Of a DNA stretch of 64,000 nt, positions 26,726 through 34,751 are shown one piece after another (the stretch's first letter is position 1; each line of letters begins with the position of its first letter). This DNA is from Bradyrhizobium sp. AUGA SZCCT0283 (GTDB lineage Bacteria > Pseudomonadota > Alphaproteobacteria > Rhizobiales > Xanthobacteraceae): contig NZ_JAFCLU010000002.1 of NCBI RefSeq assembly GCF_018130385.1, positions 310,001-374,000 on the forward strand. The letters run 5' to 3'. The notes beneath the pieces were generated by a model. That model had not been told where the DNA came from. It was given only the letters and a program-made list of their open reading frames with translations, and did not search any database. A program made the translations under genes and the position numbers.

Positions 26726-27454
26726 ATGAGCAGTATCGGGTTGGGTTTCGGCGAAAGCCTTGGCACCGAACGGCCGCGAAGCCTGACGTCTGCGGTTCAG
26801 GAGCGGCTGCGCGCGGATATTCTTTCGACTCGGCTGCTGCCCGGCCAGAAGCTGCATATTGCTGGTCTCGCCAAGCAGTTTTCGGTCAGCCTCGCTGCTG
26901 TGCGCGAGGCGCTGTCGCGGCTGGTCGCGGACGGGTTGGTGCAGGCATCCGACCAGCGCGGTTTTCGCGTCAGCCCGGTATCGCCCGCCGACCTCAGGGA
27001 CGTGACGCAAACCCGCGTCGATATCGAAGGGCTGGCGTTGCGGCGCTCGATCGAGCGCGGCGACGCGACATGGCTTGCCGCGGTGGAAAAATCGTTCGCG
27101 GCGCTCTGCGCCGTTCCCCACACCTATCCCGACGATCCGACGCATCACTATGAGGAATGGGTGGTGCGGCACCGCGTCTTTCACCGCACGCTGGTGGGTG
27201 CCTGCGGCTCGCCATGGCTGCTCGGTTTTCGCGACGTGCTGCACGAGCAGAGCGAGCGCTACCGGAGGCTCGCGATCCGGCGCAACACCGAAAAATCCCG
27301 CAACGTCGAGGCCGAACACGCCACCATCGTGCGGGCCACACTCAAGCGCGATGCCGATGCCGCAGTCGCGGCGCTCTCGAAGCATTTCATGAAGACCATG
27401 CATCTCGTCGAACTCGCTACACCGAAAACGCTCGGAGGTGGCGACACCGCCTGA
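26726..27454 (+). CDS. GntR/FadR-family (FCD) transcriptional regulator
   Basis: 242 aa. N-terminal winged helix (LTSAVQERLRADILSTRLLPGQKLHIAGLAKQFSVSLAAVREALSRLVADGLV) and an all-helical FCD ligand domain with the conserved metal-type pattern (HYEEWVVRHRVFHRTLVGACG). It lies immediately upstream of the ABC importer genes, 52 bases apart, and would control that operon in response to an organic acid or the transported substrate. Confidence 0.87.
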   Translation: MSSIGLGFGESLGTERPRSLTSAVQERLRADILSTRLLPGQKLHIAGLAKQFSVSLAAVREALSRLVADGLVQASDQRGFRVSPVSPADLRDVTQTRVDIEGLALRRSIERGDATWLAAVEKSFAALCAVPHTYPDDPTHHYEEWVVRHRVFHRTLVGACGSPWLLGFRDVLHEQSERYRRLAIRRNTEKSRNVEAEHATIVRATLKRDADAAVAALSKHFMKTMHLVELATPKTLGGGDTA

Positions 27455-27506
27455 CCGACCGCTCGAAGACCAAGCCAATCAAGAAAAAACAAAGGGAAAC
27501 GTCACA

Positions 27507-28478
27507 ATGAAGATCACGCGACGCCACATCCTGACAGCCATCGCGGCAGCCACCGTGCTTGGCGCATCAGGGATCGCGCAAGCCGCCGACACTGTCCGCA
27601 TCGGCCTTCCCACCAAGACTTACTGGCCGACCACGATCGCGGAAACCGCGGTGCGCCAAAAACTGTTCGAGAAGGAAGGCATCGCGGCGGAGCTGACGAT
27701 CTATCGCGGCGGCGCCGAGACGTTCGAGGCGATGGCGGCGGGCGCAGCCGACGTCATCCTCGACGCCACCTCGCTGGTGTCGGCCGGGCGCAAGAAGGGC
27801 GTGAACTCCAAGGTGCTCGCCAGTGCCGCCACGGGTTATTACGGCTGGCAGTTGATGACGCTTTTGAAATCGACGCTCGGCGTCAACGATCTGAAAGGCA
27901 AGAAGGTCGCGATCACCTCCGCGGGCTCCGGCTCCGACCTGCTGGCGCTGTGGACCCAGCAGGACAAGAAGATCGAATTCACCCGCGTGCCCGTCGGCGG
28001 CGGCGGCCTGGTGCCGAACCTGCTCGCCGGCAATGTCGATGCGGCCGTGGTCTACTCGCCGCTGAGCTTCCAGATCTCCAAGTCGGGCGAAGCGCGCACC
28101 ATCCTCGACTTTTCCAAGGAGGTGCCGCCGAACCTCGCCGCCGGCTGGATCGCGCTCGACAAATACGTGCAGGACAAGCCGCAGATGGTGCAGAAGACGC
28201 TGAACGCGCTGTACGGCGCGCTGATGTTCATGCGCGCCAACAAGGAAGCCTCCGTCAAGCTGATCACCGAGCTCTATGAAATTCCCGCCGAGATTGCGGT
28301 GCTGGAATATGAGAACACGATCATGAAGCTGGAAACCGACGGCAGCATGGAGGGTGCGAAGATTCCGGAGCAGCTCCAGCTCGCGCTCGACATGGCCAAG
28401 GCCGGCGGCATGAAGGACCTTGGGCCCGCCGCCGAAATCATCTCGACGCAGTTCAAGCCGGTTCCGACCAAGCCCTGA
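27507..28478 (+). CDS. ABC transporter substrate-binding protein (SsuA/TauA/NMT1-like)
   Basis: 323 aa. Signal MKITRRHILTAIAAATVLGASGIAQA carries a twin-arginine (TRRHIL), unusual among such binding proteins, and the mature part reads TVRIGLPTKTYWPTTIAETAV, the sulfonate/nitrate/taurine binding-protein fold. AAAGGG precedes the ATG at 27507. Same-strand permease starts 9 bases after the stop. It captures a small organic anion in the periplasm; the identity is unknown. Confidence 0.85.
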   Translation: MKITRRHILTAIAAATVLGASGIAQAADTVRIGLPTKTYWPTTIAETAVRQKLFEKEGIAAELTIYRGGAETFEAMAAGAADVILDATSLVSAGRKKGVNSKVLASAATGYYGWQLMTLLKSTLGVNDLKGKKVAITSAGSGSDLLALWTQQDKKIEFTRVPVGGGGLVPNLLAGNVDAAVVYSPLSFQISKSGEARTILDFSKEVPPNLAAGWIALDKYVQDKPQMVQKTLNALYGALMFMRANKEASVKLITELYEIPAEIAVLEYENTIMKLETDGSMEGAKIPEQLQLALDMAKAGGMKDLGPAAEIISTQFKPVPTKP

Positions 28479-28487
28479 GGCGGCGCG

Positions 28488-29240
28488 ATGCGCGGATTAG
28501 GCGTAAAGGCGGCACGGATCGCCATCGTGGTGGCGCTGTTTGCGATATGGGAAATCCTGTCGCGGACCGGCCTCGTCAACCCGCGCCTGCTCCCCTCCGC
28601 CTTCGACACGCTGGCGACACTCGGCGATCTGCTGCAGCGGGCGAGCGTGCGCAAGGATCTCGCGGTCACCGCGACCGAGGTGGTGACCGCGTTTGCGCTC
28701 GCCGTTCCCGTCGGCGCGCTGATCGGGTTCCTGATCGCGGAGAACCGCTATTTTGCCGATGTCGCGAAGCCGCTGCTGTTCTTCGCCTTCAGCATCCCGA
28801 AATCGATCTTCCTGCCGATGTTCATCCTCGTGTTCGGGGTGGGCTTTGCGCAAAAGGTCGGGTTCGGCTTTTTCTCGACCATCTTCATCGTGATCATGTC
28901 GACCACGACGGCGGTGGAGTCGGTGAAGGTGGAGCATCTGACCGTGGCGCGGTCCTATGGCGCGACGCCGATGCAGACCGCGTTTCGCGTCTATCTGCCA
29001 AGCATGCTCCCCGTTCTGCTGGAGGCGCTGCGGATCTCGATGATCTTCAACCTCACCGGCGTGATCCTCGCCGAAATGTACGCCTCACGCGACGGCATCG
29101 GCCATCAGATCGCGACCTGGGGCGAGAATTTCCAGATGAAGCAATTGCTGGCCGGCGTGGTGATGATCGCCGTGATCGCGATCGCCTTCAATGAACTGGT
29201 CAGATGGGTGGAAACACGATGCAGCCATTGGCGAACATAA
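28488..29240 (+). CDS. ABC transporter permease, first
   Basis: 250 aa with about six membrane helices of the SsuC/TauC (BPD_transp_1) family. The coupling-helix EAA-type motif lies in VARSYGATPMQTAFRVYLPSMLPVLLEALRISMIFN. Its end overlaps the ATPase gene by up to 37 bases, which means strong translational coupling. Confidence 0.85.
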   Translation: MRGLGVKAARIAIVVALFAIWEILSRTGLVNPRLLPSAFDTLATLGDLLQRASVRKDLAVTATEVVTAFALAVPVGALIGFLIAENRYFADVAKPLLFFAFSIPKSIFLPMFILVFGVGFAQKVGFGFFSTIFIVIMSTTTAVESVKVEHLTVARSYGATPMQTAFRVYLPSMLPVLLEALRISMIFNLTGVILAEMYASRDGIGHQIATWGENFQMKQLLAGVVMIAVIAIAFNELVRWVETRCSHWRT

Positions 29241-30016
29241 CCCCGCTGAAGCCGGCCGGCGCGATCGAGGTCCGCAATGTCGGGCAGATCTTCAGGACCA
29301 CAACGCAGGACGTCGTTGCGCTTGAGGACGTCTCGTTCGACGTCAAGCCCGGCCGCTTCGTCGTGCTGGTCGGCCCGAGCGGCTGCGGCAAGTCCACGCT
29401 TTTGATGATGATGGCCGGGCTGCGCCAGCAGACCTCGGGCACCATCACCATCAGCGGCGCGCCGATCCCCGAGCCCGATCCGAACCGCGTCGGCGTGGTG
29501 TTTCAGGAAGCCAGCCTGTTTCCCTGGCTGACGGCGGAAGAGAACGTCGAATTTCCGCTGGCGCTGCGCCGCGTCGCCAGGAACGAACGCCGCGCCAAGG
29601 CGCGGGATGCGCTCAAACTCGTCGGCCTCGACGGTTTTGGAAAACGCCATCCACACGAACTCTCCGGTGGCATGAAGCAGCGCGTCTCGATTGCCCGCGG
29701 CCTGGTGCAGGACCCGCCGGTGCTGCTGATGGACGAGCCGTTTGCCGCGCTGGACGAACAGACCCGCATGACCATGGGCGACGAACTGCTGCGGATCTGG
29801 GCGGCCACCGGCAAGACGGTGGTGTTCGTCACACACAGCCTGACGGAGGCGGTCTATCTCGCCGACGAGGTGATCGTGATGTCGCCGCGCCCCGGCCGCA
29901 TCGTCGACCATCTGCAGGTCTCGCTGCCCCGTCCACGCACCTACGAAATGCTGAGCGGCGACGCCTTCGGCAGCCTGCGCGACCGCATCTGGCGGCATAT
30001 CCGCAAATCGGCGTGA
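29219..30016 (+). CDS. ABC transporter ATP-binding protein
   Basis: 265 aa from the second ATG (29219); the ATG at 29204 is also possible. Walker A GPSGCGKST, Q-loop VVFQEASLFPW, signature LSGGMKQRVSIARGL, Walker B LLMDEPFAALD and switch His THSLTEAVYLADEV. SsuB/TauB subgroup. It pairs with either of the two flanking permeases. The upstream permease gene overlaps it. Confidence 0.9.
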   Translation: MQPLANITPLKPAGAIEVRNVGQIFRTTTQDVVALEDVSFDVKPGRFVVLVGPSGCGKSTLLMMMAGLRQQTSGTITISGAPIPEPDPNRVGVVFQEASLFPWLTAEENVEFPLALRRVARNERRAKARDALKLVGLDGFGKRHPHELSGGMKQRVSIARGLVQDPPVLLMDEPFAALDEQTRMTMGDELLRIWAATGKTVVFVTHSLTEAVYLADEVIVMSPRPGRIVDHLQVSLPRPRTYEMLSGDAFGSLRDRIWRHIRKSA

Positions 30017-30023
30017 GGCAGTG

Positions 30024-30824
30024 ATGACCGCAGCGACGCTTCGCAGATTGATCGTGATCGGCCTGATCGCATTGTGGGAGATCCTGCCGCGCACGGGCTT
30101 CATTCCCGAGCTGTTTCTGCCCTCACTGTCCTCGACGCTCGCCGCCGGATGGAACGAGGGGAGCGAATACGGCCATGCCCTTGCCGTGACGCTCTACGAG
30201 GTCGCGATCTCGATGGCGTTCGCCTGCGGTGGCGGCATCCTGCTCGGCGCCATCGTCGGCAGCTTGCCGCGACCGCGCATCCTGATCATGCCGATGGTCT
30301 CGAGCCTCTATGCGGTACCGCTGGTCATCCTCTATCCGGTATTCACCGTCTGGCTCGGCATCGGTTCGGAATCCAAGATTGCGTTCGCCTCGATCTATGG
30401 ATTTCTGCCGACGATGCTCGCCACCGCTGCCGGGATCCAGACCATCGATCCGCAGCTGTTGCTCGCCGCACGCAGCATGGGTGCGACGCTGAGCCAGCGG
30501 CTGGTTCGCGTGATTATCCCCGCGGCAATCCCGACCGTGCTGTCGGGACTGCGGGTCGGCGGCGCGCTCGTGATCGTCGGCGTTGTCGTGTCCGAGATGC
30601 TGATCTCATCCGCCGGCATCGGCTATCTGATCTCGCGCTACCGCACCATTCTCGACAGCCCGCATGTCTTCGCCGGCGTGCTGCTGGTGCTCGCGATGGC
30701 GATTGCCTTCAACGCCGTGATCAAATGGATCGAGCGCAAGGCCGCAATCTGGCAGACGGGGTCACGCGCCGGCCAGCGCGCCGCCGACGAGATCACCGCC
30801 GGCGCCATCCAGCCTGCGACCTGA
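30024..30824 (+). CDS. ABC transporter permease, second
   Basis: 266 aa, same family as the first permease but not identical: RSMGATLSQRLVRVIIPAAIPTVLSGLRVGGALVIVGVVVSEMLIS. ATG 8 bases after the ATPase stop; GAGG present before it. Two permeases plus one ATPase and one binding protein suggest a heterodimeric membrane domain, as in some nitrate, sulfonate and thiamine-precursor importers. Confidence 0.85.
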   Translation: MTAATLRRLIVIGLIALWEILPRTGFIPELFLPSLSSTLAAGWNEGSEYGHALAVTLYEVAISMAFACGGGILLGAIVGSLPRPRILIMPMVSSLYAVPLVILYPVFTVWLGIGSESKIAFASIYGFLPTMLATAAGIQTIDPQLLLAARSMGATLSQRLVRVIIPAAIPTVLSGLRVGGALVIVGVVVSEMLISSAGIGYLISRYRTILDSPHVFAGVLLVLAMAIAFNAVIKWIERKAAIWQTGSRAGQRAADEITAGAIQPAT

Positions 30825-30835
30825 CGGAGGGCTGC

Positions 30836-31498
30836 GTGTTCGACCTGACGCTGACATTCGACAATGGTCCCGAGCCCGGCGTGACGCCGCGTGTGCTCGA
30901 TACTTTACGCGAACGCGGCATCAGGACGACCTTCTTCGTGATCGGCGAGAAGCTTGGCGACCCCGAACGTCGCCGGCTTGCGGTTCGCGCGCATGACGAA
31001 GGTCACTGGATCGGCAATCATACTTTTACGCACTCGGTGCCACTTGGGGAGCAACGTGATCCCGATGCGGCACAGCATGAGATCGGCAGGACGCAGGCCG
31101 CGATCGGCGACCTCGCGCACGCGCAGCGCTGGTTCCGGCCGTTCGGCGGCGGCGGCAATCTCGACGAGCGGCTGTTGAAGCCTTCCGTGGTCGAATATCT
31201 CACGCGCAACAAGCATAGCTGCGTGCTCTGGAACGCCATCCCGCGCGACTGGGACGATCCCGACGGCTGGGCCGACCGCGCCATCGGACAATGCCGGTCG
31301 CAGCCATGGAGCCTCATGGTCCTGCACGATCTGCCGAGCGGCGCGATGAACCATCTCGAACGCTTTATCGACCGCGCCGGGAAAGCCGGCGCGCGTTTCC
31401 ATCAGGACTTTCCGCCCGATTGCGTTCCGATCCGTTCGGGCGAGATCGTACGGTCCATTGAACCCTATGCGTCCTCTATCGAAGAAGGTACCGAATAA
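30836..31498 (+). CDS. NodB-homology polysaccharide deacetylase-like protein
   Basis: 220 aa, shorter than many deacetylases. The NodB-domain metal Asp motif LTFDNGPEPGVTPRVLD and the His pair GNHTFTHS are present, and RPFGGGGNLD follows. There is no signal peptide, so it acts in the cytoplasm. NodB-like proteins remove N-acyl groups, but here the setting is a small-molecule importer, so the substrate may be an amide or carbamoyl compound and not a polysaccharide. GGAGG lies before the GTG start. Its stop overlaps the next start (TAATGA). Confidence 0.75.
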   Translation: MFDLTLTFDNGPEPGVTPRVLDTLRERGIRTTFFVIGEKLGDPERRRLAVRAHDEGHWIGNHTFTHSVPLGEQRDPDAAQHEIGRTQAAIGDLAHAQRWFRPFGGGGNLDERLLKPSVVEYLTRNKHSCVLWNAIPRDWDDPDGWADRAIGQCRSQPWSLMVLHDLPSGAMNHLERFIDRAGKAGARFHQDFPPDCVPIRSGEIVRSIEPYASSIEEGTE

Positions 31499-32367
31499 TG
31501 AAGATCGCAAGTTTCAAGGCAGGTCAGACCGCGACCTACGGCCTGGTGACAAATGCCGGTGTCATCGACGCCGGCAAGCGGCTGAAGCATTGGCCAACCC
31601 TGAAGGCGCTGCTTGCGAACGGATCGCTTGACGCGCTGAAAGCGCTGCAAGGCGAGCGGCCGGACTACGCGTTCGCCGAAATCGAGCTGCTGCCGACCGT
31701 TCCCGATCCGGACAAGATCTTCTGCATCGGCGTCAACTACGCCACGCATCTCGCCGAAAGCGGCCATCCCACGCCGCCGCACCCGATGATCTTCACCCGC
31801 TTTGCCAACAGCCAAGTGGGCGGCGGTCAGCCGATGATCCGGCCGCTGGAGTCCGAGCGGTTCGACTATGAGGGCGAGATGGCAGTCATCATCGGCAAGG
31901 CAGGCCGCCGCATTTCGCGCGAGGCCGCGCTGGCGCATGTTGCAGGCTATGCCTGCTACAATGACGGCAGCATCCGCGACTGGCAGCGCCACACCTCCCA
32001 ATTCGCGCCGGGGAAGAATTTCGTCGGCACCGGCGCGTTCGGACCGTGGATGGTCACGACGGACGAAATCCCCGACATCAGCAAGCAGACCATCGCGACC
32101 CGCCTCAACGGCGTCGAGGTGCAGGCCGCACCAATCTCGGACCTCGTGTTCGACGTCCCTGCCCTGATCGCCTATTGCTCGACCTTCACCGAGCTCGTGC
32201 CCGGCGACGTCATTGTGACCGGCACCACCGGCGGCGTCGGCGCCTACCGCACGCCGCCGCTCTGGATGAAGGATGGCGACGTGGTCGAGGTCGAGGTCTC
32301 CGGCATCGGCGTGCTGCGCAACCCGGTCAAGGACGAGGTTGCGGCGGCTGCGACACGCGCCGCCTGA
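31498..32367 (+). CDS. Fumarylacetoacetate hydrolase (FAH) family protein
   Basis: 289 aa. The FAH fold metal-binding residues are visible: KIFCIGVNYATHLAE, FDYEGEMAVIIGKAGRRI, and TPPLWMKDGDVVEVEVSGIGVLRN. The enzymes hydrolyse C-C bonds of acylpyruvates or hydrate and decarboxylate dienoates (HpcG/MhpD/FahA groups). Its start overlaps the deacetylase-like stop, so it is part of the importer operon. Confidence 0.85.
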   Translation: MKIASFKAGQTATYGLVTNAGVIDAGKRLKHWPTLKALLANGSLDALKALQGERPDYAFAEIELLPTVPDPDKIFCIGVNYATHLAESGHPTPPHPMIFTRFANSQVGGGQPMIRPLESERFDYEGEMAVIIGKAGRRISREAALAHVAGYACYNDGSIRDWQRHTSQFAPGKNFVGTGAFGPWMVTTDEIPDISKQTIATRLNGVEVQAAPISDLVFDVPALIAYCSTFTELVPGDVIVTGTTGGVGAYRTPPLWMKDGDVVEVEVSGIGVLRNPVKDEVAAAATRAA

Positions 32368-32401
32368 AGTGAGCGGTAATAACAAGAGCAAGGAGATACT
32401 C

Positions 32402-33442
32402 ATGAACCTGCCAAAGCACCTGCTGCCGACCACTGTCGTCGGCAGCTACCCGCAGCCGGAATGGCTGGTCGATCGCGCGATGCTGTCGAAGGTGGTGCCG
32501 CGCACGCGCCTGCATGCGATGTGGCGGCTGCCGGCCGAACATCTGGAGGAGGCGCAGGACGACGCCACCATCGTTGCGATCAGGGACATGGAGCGCGCCG
32601 GCATCGACATCGTAACCGACGGCGAAATCCGCCGCGAGAGCTACTCCAACCGTTTTGCGACGGCGCTCGAAGGCATCGATGACGAAAATCCGGCCATGAT
32701 CACCTCGCGCAGCGGGCACCAGACGCCGGTGCCGCGCGTCACAGGCCCGGTGAAACGCCGCGGCCCGGTCGAACTGCACGACATGGAGTTCCTGCGCCAG
32801 AACACCGATCGCGCGGCCAAGATCACCCTGCCCGGCCCGTTCACGATGAGCCAGCAGGCCAAGAACGAATTCTACAAGGACGACGAGGAACTGGCGATGG
32901 CGTTCGCCGCCGCCGTCAACGCCGAAGCGCTCGACCTGCAGAAGGCCGGGGCCGATGTGATCCAGCTCGACGAGCCCTGGGTGCGCAACAATCCGGACCT
33001 TGCCCGCCGCTATGCGGTGAAGGCGATCAACCGCGCGCTCAAGGGCATCACCGTGCCGACCGTGGTGCATCTGTGCTTCGGCTATGCCGCGGTCGTGCCC
33101 GGCTCAACCAAGCCGGCCGGCTATTCTTTCCTCGCCGAACTCGCCGACACAAGCGCCGAGCAGATCTCGATCGAGGCGGCGCAGCCGAAGCTCGATCTCG
33201 GCGTGCTCAAGGATCTGTCGTCGAAAAAGATCATGCTCGGCGTGCTCGACCTCGGCAATCCCGAGATCGAATCCGCCGATGTGGTGGTCGACCGGATCCG
33301 CAACGGGTTGAAGCACGTCGCCGCGGATCGCCTTGTCGTCGCGCCCGACTGCGGCATGAAATATATGCCGCGCCATACAGCGTTCGGAAAACTGAAGGCG
33401 ATGTGCGACGCGGCCGCGACCGTGCGCAAGGAGATCAGCTAG
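32402..33442 (+). CDS. MetE C-terminal-domain-like protein (cobalamin-independent methionine synthase fold)
   Basis: 346 aa, about half the length of full MetE, as it lacks the N-terminal half. The zinc ligands H223 and C225 (VVHLCFGY) and C317 (VAPDCGMK) align with MetE. Other features: TTVVGSYPQPEWL, TDGEIRRESY, IQLDEPW and EAAQPKLDL. Short MetE relatives transfer methyl groups or act on C-S bonds in sulfur-compound use. AAGGAG precedes the ATG. It is the last gene of the operon, so a sulfur- or methyl-containing substrate for the importer is plausible but unproven. Confidence 0.85.
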   Translation: MNLPKHLLPTTVVGSYPQPEWLVDRAMLSKVVPRTRLHAMWRLPAEHLEEAQDDATIVAIRDMERAGIDIVTDGEIRRESYSNRFATALEGIDDENPAMITSRSGHQTPVPRVTGPVKRRGPVELHDMEFLRQNTDRAAKITLPGPFTMSQQAKNEFYKDDEELAMAFAAAVNAEALDLQKAGADVIQLDEPWVRNNPDLARRYAVKAINRALKGITVPTVVHLCFGYAAVVPGSTKPAGYSFLAELADTSAEQISIEAAQPKLDLGVLKDLSSKKIMLGVLDLGNPEIESADVVVDRIRNGLKHVAADRLVVAPDCGMKYMPRHTAFGKLKAMCDAAATVRKEIS

Positions 33443-33641
33443 ATCCGAGCCGTTTGTCCATCAGGCCAATAAACTGTTCGAGCGGATCCCTCTCGCCCGT
33501 CCGTATCGGATGGACCGGTTCACGGGAAAGGCGCAACCAGTTCTCGGCCTCGGCCAGCCAATAGATCTTGCAGCTCGGTTCGCGCCGAGCGAGCTGCCTG
33601 CAAAGTGCTGCCCGCGAACTCAGCTCAAGGTGGCTTGTCAT
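33435..33641 (-). CDS. Small hypothetical protein behind FixK-like box
   Basis: 68 aa: MTSHLELSSRAALCRQLARREPSCKIYWLAEAENWLRLSREP and so on. No family assigned; similar short charged proteins with LAEAExWxRLS occur in rhizobia (recalled). The ATG at 33641 has GGGGAT upstream; an in-frame ATG at 33695 lacks this. It overlaps the metE-like 3' end by 8 bases, tail to tail. A perfect TTGAT-N4-ATCAA box lies 60 bases upstream (listed). Confidence 0.6.
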   Translation of the reverse strand: MTSHLELSSRAALCRQLARREPSCKIYWLAEAENWLRLSREPVHPIRTGERDPLEQFIGLMDKRLGSS

Positions 33642-33700
33642 GCGCGCATCCCCTGCCTTGGCTAAACAATAAATGCTGATCTCGGACGGGCTCAATTTCT

Positions 33701-33714
33701 TTGATCTGCATCAA
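33701..33714 (-). promoter_or_regulatory. FNR/FixK-type box
   Basis: TTGATCTGCATCAA, a perfect TTGA-N6-TCAA palindrome. Centred at 33707.5, 66 bases before the ATG at 33641 of the small hypothetical gene. Class II spacing would put the start of transcription near 33666. Confidence 0.6.
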
Positions 33715-33726
33715 ATGTCACGGCGT

Positions 33727-33767
33727 TGTGCGACGCAGCAGCCGCCGTGCGCAAGGAGATCAGCTGA
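33727..33767 (+). pseudogene. Second, isolated copy of the metE-like 3' end
   Basis: TGTGCGACGCAG...GTGCGCAAGGAGATCAGC repeats the last 40 bases of the metE-like gene (33402-33442, same orientation) with a few differences, and encodes CDAAAAVRKEIS followed by TGA. It lies outside any intact gene and overlaps the 3' end of the NTF2-like gene on the other strand. It is the relic of a duplicated or re-joined copy. Confidence 0.6.
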
Positions 33768-34371
33768 GCGGCTTGCCCTGCAGCCACGCCGCGCCGCGCG
33801 CGTATAGAGCCTCGACCTCCGGTCCCTTCAGGCCGGGCATGTCGCGCTTCACCGTGTAGCCGATGCGGGTCTGCAGATAAGCGAGATGGCGGTAGCCCGG
33901 TGGAAACTGCTCGAGCAGCGTCTTGTCGAGGACCGGCGCCGCGCCAGGCGTCACCGGGTCCATGCGGTCCTTCTCATAGATCGGCTGGCGCAGCACGATG
34001 CCCCAGCGCCCCTCGCGCTTTTCGAGGAAATCGTAGAACCTGCCGGTACAAAGCACGTCGCAGAGCACCCCTTCGACCTCGGCGCGCTGCGAGATCGTCA
34101 TCTTGGTCTGCGAGATGGCGTGGTGTCCGGCGAGGTCGACCGAGATGCCGCCGAGGAAATGCAGGATACTGACACCCTTGGCCCAGGCCTGCTTGCTGAT
34201 TTCGATGAATTCGTCGCCGGTACCCTGCGTCCAGGTCGCCATCATGCGTCCGTCGGGATGCCAGACCGTGCGGAAACGCTCCCAGTCTCCGGCATCGCGC
34301 CAGATCGCCCAGTTCTGCAACAATTCCCGGATCAGACGGTCGTCTTCAATCTCGGCGTGACTTCCGGGCAT
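33760..34371 (-). CDS. NTF2/SnoaL-like protein
   Basis: 203 aa. Cone-shaped alpha+beta fold of the SnoaL-4 group: IRELLQNWAIWRDAGDWERFRTVWHPDGRMMATW is the usual opening. The group includes aromatic-ring dioxygenase small subunits, dehydratases and isomerases, so the reaction is undefined. AGGGAAA precedes ATG 34371; ATG 34410 is in frame without one. It lies beside the P450 genes and shows the catabolic flavour of the region. Confidence 0.78.
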   Translation of the reverse strand: MPGSHAEIEDDRLIRELLQNWAIWRDAGDWERFRTVWHPDGRMMATWTQGTGDEFIEISKQAWAKGVSILHFLGGISVDLAGHHAISQTKMTISQRAEVEGVLCDVLCTGRFYDFLEKREGRWGIVLRQPIYEKDRMDPVTPGAAPVLDKTLLEQFPPGYRHLAYLQTRIGYTVKRDMPGLKGPEVEALYARGAAWLQGKPLS

Positions 34372-34481
34372 GCGGACGTTTCCCTTCGGACGTACTTCTC
34401 TAGCATCCATGAGACATAGCCGTGGCGGGCGTCCGCTGACAAGTCGGGTAGACCGGGGAGTTGGCTAGCGCCCCGGCGCCT

Positions 34482-34751
34482 TCACAACAGCTTCGCGCGG
34501 ACGAACAGCGCACGCAGGGCGTTGGTCGCCTGCACGGTCAGCATCGCGTTGCCAGCGGCGCGCTGCAGTGCACTGACAGCATCGGCATGCAGCGCGCGGA
34601 ATTCGATCCACTCGATCGAGCTGAGATTGCTGATGAAGCGATAGGCCTGACCGACCGTTCCGATCGACACCGTCTTGCCGTTCAGGTTGATCTTGAAAAC
34701 CGCACGCAACGGCGTGTCGGAATCGGCGGCATCGCCTGCGACGGCGCTCAT
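34482..34751 (-). CDS. Hypothetical protein (89 aa)
   Basis: Soluble, no signal: MSAVAGDAADSDTPLRAVFKINLNGKTVSIGTVGQAYRFISNLSSIEWIEFRALHADAVSALQRAAGNAMLTVQATNALRALFVRAKLL would be its whole length. No known family. Its ATG overlaps the stop of the DUF2778 gene (ATGA), so it is translated in tandem with it and may be its partner or immunity-like protein. Confidence 0.7.
   Translation of the reverse strand: MSAVAGDAADSDTPLRAVFKINLNGKTVSIGTVGQAYRFISNLSSIEWIEFRALHADAVSALQRAAGNAMLTVQATNALRALFVRAKLL

Noticed and set aside
30074..31498. A 474-aa open frame merging the second permease region and the NodB-like gene
   Set aside because: Its first 250 residues are the permease gene read out of frame; the real protein begins at GTG 30836 with a good ribosome site.
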